From Lactobacillus kalixensis DSM 16043 (GTDB lineage Bacteria; Bacillota; Bacilli; Lactobacillales; Lactobacillaceae): DNA of 64,000 nucleotides. A program made the translations under genes and the position numbers. The stretch spans positions 43,456 through 107,455 of the forward strand of contig NZ_AZFM01000004.1 of NCBI RefSeq assembly GCF_001434335.1, in the 5' to 3' direction. Shown one piece after another: positions 60,122 to 64,000 of this stretch (the first letter of the stretch is position 1; every line of letters starts with the position of its first letter). The notes beneath the pieces were generated by a model that saw only the letters and a program-made list of their open reading frames with translations, did not search any database and was not told where the DNA came from.

Positions 60122-60784
60122 TTGATTAATACTAAAAGACCCCCTAAAGATACACTAGTTGCTAGTGCTATTTTTACGGTGATTTTTGCCCTTTGGGCAT
60201 ATTTGGTATCAAGTAGTTCTCAAGTTATTCATAGTTTTGACAAAACCATGAATGGAATTATTTATACCAGTAATACAAGTTTGATTAATTTTGCCAAAAC
60301 TTTCACTAATCTTGGCAATACAAGTACAATTGTTGTCGAAACGATAATTTTGTTTATTATTTTATTAGTTTTCAAACAATATGCCTATGCTTGGTTTACT
60401 GCAGGCGTAATGATTTGTGCTAACGGTTTTAATTGGATATTAAAACACGTAGTTCAAAGACCTCGTCCTACGGTTCGCCATTTGGTATATGCAGATGGTT
60501 ATAGCTTCCCTTCAGGCCACTCAGTTGGAAGTGCTGCGCTATTTGGAGTGTTAATTGTTTTAACAATTTTACTTATTAAAAGCACTAGCTTGAAGACAAT
60601 TTTAGTTATCATCTGGGCTCTGTTTTCACTAACAATCGGCTACACAAGAATTGTGCTTCATGTTCATTTCCCATCAGATGTTATGGGCGGCTGGCTTGAA
60701 GGAATCACCTTTGTATTATTAGGGTATTCATTCCTTTACCATTTCTATCTTGAGCCAAAATTAATTGAAGAAAAAAGAATTTAA
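60122..60784 (+). CDS. PAP2-family membrane phosphatase
   Basis: 220 aa from TTG at 60122 with GAGGAG 8 nt upstream; there is no better ATG. Six membrane helices and the three PAP2 motifs: K-H-V-V-Q-R-P-R-P, S-F-P-S-G-H-S and G-Y-T-R-I-V-L-H-V-H-F-P-S-D. The active site faces outward. Undecaprenyl pyrophosphate or phosphatidylglycerophosphate are likely substrates. Convergent with the MFS gene. Confidence 0.92.
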   Translation: MINTKRPPKDTLVASAIFTVIFALWAYLVSSSSQVIHSFDKTMNGIIYTSNTSLINFAKTFTNLGNTSTIVVETIILFIILLVFKQYAYAWFTAGVMICANGFNWILKHVVQRPRPTVRHLVYADGYSFPSGHSVGSAALFGVLIVLTILLIKSTSLKTILVIIWALFSLTIGYTRIVLHVHFPSDVMGGWLEGITFVLLGYSFLYHFYLEPKLIEEKRI

Positions 60785-60830
60785 AAATACCCCTGTTTAC
60801 GTAAACTTGACGCGAACAGGGGTATTTTTA
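60784..60830. terminator. Bidirectional terminator between PAP2 and MFS genes
   Basis: AAAATACCCCTGTT/AACAGGGGTATTTT perfect stem around a 17-nt loop. Confidence 0.88.
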
Positions 60831-62285
60831 TACATTATTTTTATTTTTTCGATAAGTTTGATTAAGAAGTAAGGAAACAATAATTACAATTAACGAAACC
60901 ACATAGACACTCTTTAATCCGCCAAATAGTACTTCTCGTAATTGCGGAACTAAATTACTTGGCAAATTAGCAGCCTTTTCTGCAGAAACGATTTGATTCA
61001 TCATATTTTGAGTAAGATCTGGGTGTTGAATTAATCGATGAGCAATCGCCGTATTGAATGCAATTCCATAGATTGAAACCATCATTGTCTGACCTAAATA
61101 CTTCATCAATGTATTAAAGCTAGTCGCTACCCCAATTTCATCTTTTGTTACCAAAATTTGTGAACGAACTTGGGAGGCAGTAGTGATTACACCAAAGGCT
61201 GTTCCATTAAATGCTGCTATCATACAAAATACCCAAAATGGTGCGTAAATTGGGACTAATAATAAGACTAAATCAGCTGCAATTAAAATAAGTAGCATGT
61301 AGTCATACGTTCTTTTTATTCCCCACTTACCGAGCATCCAGCCAATTAAAAATGAGCCAACAATCCACATTAATGAACTTGGAGTAACGGCGAAACCAGC
61401 CATAGAAGCGTTAGTTCCATTAATTCCCTGTATCCAAGTTGGAATGTAGAATTCAAAGCCAATAACTACTCCACTGATCAGAAGAGTTATCAAATTGATC
61501 ATCGCAAACTCTTTGTTTTTAAGCATACTGAGCGGCATTATTGGGTCTTGTGCTTTCTTTTCTGCACTATAAAACATGATTGTAGCTAGAACTATTAAAA
61601 TTGCTAGTATAGCCATTAATAGCCAATTATTGCTACTTCCCAATTCTTGAAGCAAGATCATTAACGAAAGTAAGAAAATTACTAACCAAAAAGTGCCTTT
61701 AAGGTCTAGTTTAGATTTTGAACTGTGCTTTGGTTCTTTTAAATAAATCAAGACCAACAAAAAGGCCAAAATTCCGATCGGTACATTAATATAGAAAACC
61801 CAGTGCCATGACAAATGTTGCACGATGAAACCACCAAGTAAAGGTGCAATAACAGATGCTACTCCCCAAAATCCGGAATTCAATCCAAGCATTTTTGCTC
61901 TTTTTTCTAATGTAAATAAATCAGCTATTATTGTGATTGCTACTGGCTGAACAGCCCCGGAACCTAAACCTTGGATAACTCTGAATAAAATTAATTCCAT
62001 CATATTTTGTGAAATTCCACAGAGCGATGACCCAACTACGAAAAGTGTAATTCCAAACAAAAAAACTGGCTTCCGCCCAAAGCTATCAGCCAGTTTTCCG
62101 TATAAAGGAGTTGACACTGCTGTCATGAGCAAGAAAATTGAAACTACCCAATTCATAATTTCCAAGCCATCAAGATCAGAAACAATAGTTGGCATTGCTG
62201 TTGAAACAATCGTTCCTTCAATCGCAGTCATAAAGGTTGTCATAAAAATTGCAAGCGTGACTACTGGCACGTTTGTTTTTTTCAT
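60828..62285 (-). CDS. DHA2-family multidrug MFS transporter (EmrB/QacA type)
   Basis: 485 aa with about 14 membrane helices. Motif A (L-Y-G-K-L-A-D-S-F-G-R-K-P) follows helix 2, and the early T-A-I-E-G-T-I-V-S-T-A-M-P-T-I motif (motif D1) is typical of 14-helix H+-antiporter drug exporters. Substrates unknown; bile acids or toxic compounds are possible. Its ATG follows AAAGGGG, 26 nt after the metK stop, so it may be read with metK and so fall partly under SAM control. Confidence 0.9.
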   Translation of the reverse strand: MKKTNVPVVTLAIFMTTFMTAIEGTIVSTAMPTIVSDLDGLEIMNWVVSIFLLMTAVSTPLYGKLADSFGRKPVFLFGITLFVVGSSLCGISQNMMELILFRVIQGLGSGAVQPVAITIIADLFTLEKRAKMLGLNSGFWGVASVIAPLLGGFIVQHLSWHWVFYINVPIGILAFLLVLIYLKEPKHSSKSKLDLKGTFWLVIFLLSLMILLQELGSSNNWLLMAILAILIVLATIMFYSAEKKAQDPIMPLSMLKNKEFAMINLITLLISGVVIGFEFYIPTWIQGINGTNASMAGFAVTPSSLMWIVGSFLIGWMLGKWGIKRTYDYMLLILIAADLVLLLVPIYAPFWVFCMIAAFNGTAFGVITTASQVRSQILVTKDEIGVATSFNTLMKYLGQTMMVSIYGIAFNTAIAHRLIQHPDLTQNMMNQIVSAEKAANLPSNLVPQLREVLFGGLKSVYVVSLIVIIVSLLLNQTYRKNKNNV

Positions 62286-62310
62286 TATTTATTGCCCCTT
62301 TTTCCTTTAA

Positions 62311-63510
62311 TTAATTATTTTCTTTAACAAAATCAAGTAATTCTTGAACCTTATCTGTCTTTTCCCAAGGTAAATCAATATCTGTTCTACCAAAGTGACC
62401 ATATGCAGCAGTTTGTTCATAGATTGGACGACGAAGATCAAGCATTTCAATGATACCGGCTGGGCGAAGATCGAATACTTCACGAACTGCTTCAGTTAAT
62501 AAACCATCATCAACCTTACCAGTACCTGCAGTATCAATCATAATTGATACCGGATTAGCAACACCAATTGCATAGGCAAGTTGAACTTCACACCGATATG
62601 CTAAGCCGGCAGCAACAATATTTTTAGCAACATAGCGAGCGGCATATGAAGCTGAGCGATCAACCTTAGTTGCATCCTTTCCTGAAAAAGCACCACCACC
62701 ATGGCGAGCATAACCGCCATAGGTATCAACAATAATCTTACGACCAGTTAACCCTGAATCACCCTTCGGACCACCAATAACAAAACGTCCTGATGGATTA
62801 ATCAAAAACTTAGTTTGATCATCAAGATATTTAGCAGGAATGACTTCTTTAATTACTAAATCAATCATTGCTTTACGGATTTCGTCATTCGAAACTTCAG
62901 AATCTGTTTGAGTTGAAATAACTACAGTATCAACGCGTTTAGGTTTATTGTCTTCATCGTACTCAACAGTTACTTGAGCTTTGGCATCTGGACGAAGCCA
63001 ATCAAGAGTATTGTCTTTTCTCAATGAAGCAACTCTTCTCATCAACTTGTGTGCCAATGAAATTGGAAGTGGCATCAGTTCAGGTGTTTCCTTAATTGCA
63101 AACCCAAACATTAATCCCTGATCACCTGCACCAATTTGATCAAGTTTATCATTGTCAGACTTGTTTTCTCTCATTTCAAGAGATTTATCAACACCGCCTG
63201 CAATATCAGGTGATTGTTCATCAATATCAACTAAAACAGCACAGTTATTTCCATCAAAACCTAATTCAGGTCTATTATAACCAATTTTTAAAACAGTTTC
63301 GCGAACAACATGTTGAATGTCAACATAAGCATCAGTTGAAATCTCACCAAAGACATAAACCATACCTGTGGTTACAATCGTCTCACAAGCAACGTGAGAA
63401 TTTGGATCTTTTTCTAAAAGTGCATCTAAGATTGCATCAGAGATTTGATCAGCAACCTTATCCGGATGACCTTCAGAAACAGATTCTGAAGTAAATAAAC
63501 GTTTTTCCAT
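62311..63510 (-). CDS. metK: S-adenosylmethionine synthetase
   Basis: 399 aa. It makes SAM from methionine and ATP. The G-H-P-D-K-V-A-D-Q motif (residues 15-23), [10 protein letters not shown] hexapeptide region and [10 protein letters not shown]-loop are intact. An SMK-box riboswitch lies across its ribosome site, giving feedback by SAM at the level of translation. Confidence 0.98.
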   Translation of the reverse strand: MEKRLFTSESVSEGHPDKVADQISDAILDALLEKDPNSHVACETIVTTGMVYVFGEISTDAYVDIQHVVRETVLKIGYNRPELGFDGNNCAVLVDIDEQSPDIAGGVDKSLEMRENKSDNDKLDQIGAGDQGLMFGFAIKETPELMPLPISLAHKLMRRVASLRKDNTLDWLRPDAKAQVTVEYDEDNKPKRVDTVVISTQTDSEVSNDEIRKAMIDLVIKEVIPAKYLDDQTKFLINPSGRFVIGGPKGDSGLTGRKIIVDTYGGYARHGGGAFSGKDATKVDRSASYAARYVAKNIVAAGLAYRCEVQLAYAIGVANPVSIMIDTAGTGKVDDGLLTEAVREVFDLRPAGIIEMLDLRRPIYEQTAAYGHFGRTDIDLPWEKTDKVQELLDFVKENN

Positions 63511-63511
63511 A

Positions 63512-63592
63512 AATAGTCCCCCTATATAGGCTAAAAGCTATTCGGTTACAAGGCATCTTCAATAAATGAATCCTATCAGGACTTGAACCGAC
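63512..63592 (-). ncRNA. SMK-box (SAM-III) riboswitch of metK
   Basis: On the minus strand CGGTTCAAGTCC ... GATGCCTTGTAACCG ... GGGGGACT occurs just before the ATG. CGGTT pairs with AACCG, and AGTCC (63579-63583) pairs with GGACT (63515-63519), which overlaps the Shine-Dalgarno GGGGG (63518-63522). Bound SAM would hide the ribosome site, as in lactic acid bacterial metK. Confidence 0.92.
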
Positions 63593-63625
63593 TGAAATAA
63601 TATTCTTCTTCGTTCTATATAAAAT

Positions 63626-63650
63626 AAAAAGACCGCCTGAAGGCGGTCTT
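63626..63650 (-). terminator. Terminator after the tRNA-Val gene
   Basis: AAGACCGCC/GGCGGTCTT perfect stem with a 4-nt loop, then TTTATTTT on the minus strand. Confidence 0.9.
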
Positions 63651-63657
63651 AGAACGA

Positions 63658-63730
63658 TGGAGGATACAGGGCTCGAACCTGTGACCTCCTGCTTGTAAGG
63701 CAGATGCTCTCCCAGCTGAGCTAATCCTCC
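63658..63730 (-). tRNA. tRNA-Val (TAC)
   Basis: 73-nt cloverleaf: acceptor GGAGGAT/ATCCTCC, D arm GCTCAGCTGGGAGAGC, anticodon loop CTTACAA closed by CTGC/GCAG pairs, T arm CACAGGTTCGAACCCTGT. CCA is not encoded. Confidence 0.95.
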
Positions 63731-63765
63731 AATAAATGTTCACACTCTTGCGAACCACTTTTTTT

Positions 63766-63793
63766 ATTATACCGTTAGTAATTAAGATGTCAA
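63766..63793 (-). promoter_or_regulatory. Promoter of tRNA-Val
   Basis: Minus strand: perfect TTGACA (63788-63793) and TATAAT (63766-63771) with a 16-nt spacer, 35 nt from the tRNA 5' end. Confidence 0.85.
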
Positions 63794-63805
63794 CAACAAT
63801 TGAAA

Positions 63806-63832
63806 ATAAAAAGAACCTTCCACTGAAGGTTC
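63806..63832 (-). terminator. Terminator after the tRNA-Ser gene
   Basis: GAACCTT/AAGGTTC stem with a 6-nt loop, then TTTTTATTTT on the minus strand. Confidence 0.85.
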
Positions 63833-63848
63833 AAATACTCAACTATTA

Positions 63849-63939
63849 CGGAGTGTGAGAGATTTGAACTCTCGATACAGGATTAAACCCGTATACATGA
63901 TTTCCAATCATGCTCCTTAAGCCACTCGGACAACACTCC
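63849..63939 (-). tRNA. tRNA-Ser (GGA)
   Basis: 91-nt class II tRNA with acceptor GGAGTGT/CACTCC, D arm, anticodon loop TTGGAAA closed by CATGA/TCATG, long variable arm and T arm GAGAGTTCAAATCTCTC; discriminator G as usual for tRNA-Ser. Confidence 0.93.
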
Positions 63940-63945
63940 ATCGAG

Positions 63946-64000
63946 CTCCGGCTGTCAGACTCGAACTGACGACATCTTGATTAACAGTCAAGCGCTCTAC
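63946..64000 (-). tRNA. tRNA-Asn (GTT), 5' part cut by window edge
   Basis: The 3' part of a tRNA: anticodon loop CTGTTAA closed by CTTGA/TCAAG, T arm GTCAGTTCGAGTCTGAC and acceptor 3' strand AGCCGGA with discriminator G. The 5' acceptor and part of the D arm lie beyond the window. Confidence 0.9.

Noticed and set aside
1..64000. CRISPR array, prophage, replication origin or rRNA operon
   Set aside because: I found no direct-repeat/spacer series, no phage structural or integrase genes, no DnaA-box cluster with replication genes, and no rRNA sequence; the tRNAs at the right edge could border an rRNA operon outside the window.

Overview
The window looks like chromosomal DNA of a low-GC Gram-positive lactic acid bacterium, most likely a Lactobacillus of the gasseri/johnsonii/acidophilus group. 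The evidence is an AT-rich coding style, an S-layer-type (SLAP) protein, a helveticin J-family bacteriocin, a mucus-binding-repeat protein, an SMK-box (SAM-III) riboswitch on metK, T-box leaders on argS and leuS, and an ecsAB/hit/prsA/yhaM-yhaN-yhaO block in typical Firmicutes order. No prophage, CRISPR array or intact insertion sequence is visible. The genus call is firm by family content; the species call is inference.

Layout: 0.0-6.6 kb holds a CorC-type membrane protein, a nitroreductase, a small membrane protein, a stand-alone degenerate receiver, a patatin-like esterase and phosphoketolase (xfp). 6.9-8.0 kb holds a DeoR regulator and an orphan class IIa-type bacteriocin immunity protein. 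8.0-11.4 kb is a ribose/nucleoside group (rbsK-rpiA, then nucleoside hydrolase-GntR). 11.5-15.3 kb holds a DUF4931 GalT-like protein, an orphan sugar-binding lipoprotein, Dps and a DUF2974 hydrolase. 15.4-22.6 kb has a complete polar amino-acid ABC transporter, udk, a PspC protein, an MFS carrier, a TPP-riboswitch-controlled ECF S component and a second solitary copy of the amino-acid-binding lipoprotein. 22.6-29.8 kb is an accessory-looking stretch: a transposase remnant, stomatin-like protein, orphan DinJ antitoxin, helveticin J homologue, GNAT-MarR pair, orphan citX, a monooxygenase-like protein, a PS decarboxylase-like enzyme and YtpR. 29.8-42.8 kb is conserved housekeeping (thioredoxin, trmB, ecsAB, hit, ytxH, prsA, yhaM/N/O, yheA, PBP1A, an RluD-like synthase). 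42.9-50.6 kb has glpF, an FMN alpha-hydroxy-acid dehydrogenase-like gene, fba, argS, an L,D-transpeptidase, nnrD and dacA. 50.7-55.6 kb has tRNA-Leu, a SLAP protein, a likely small RNA, a leaderless mucus-binding-repeat protein, an internally deleted cupin and two tiny ORFs. 55.7-64.0 kb has a lipid flippase, leuS, a PAP2 phosphatase, a multidrug MFS, metK and the start of a tRNA cluster (Val, Ser, Asn).

How the parts fit: nucleoside hydrolase frees ribose, RbsK and RpiA carry it to pentose phosphates, and phosphoketolase splits xylulose 5-phosphate. A good CcpA (cre) box sits just downstream of the xfp promoter, and another lies upstream of the fba promoter, so catabolite control of pentose versus hexose use is suggested by sequence. 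Several elements are solitary members of normally multi-gene systems (degenerate receiver without output domain, immunity protein without bacteriocin, antitoxin without toxin, citX without citrate lyase, binding proteins without permeases). These, plus the candidate small RNA at 52.06-52.20 kb and the deleted cupin, are the main points worth a second look.
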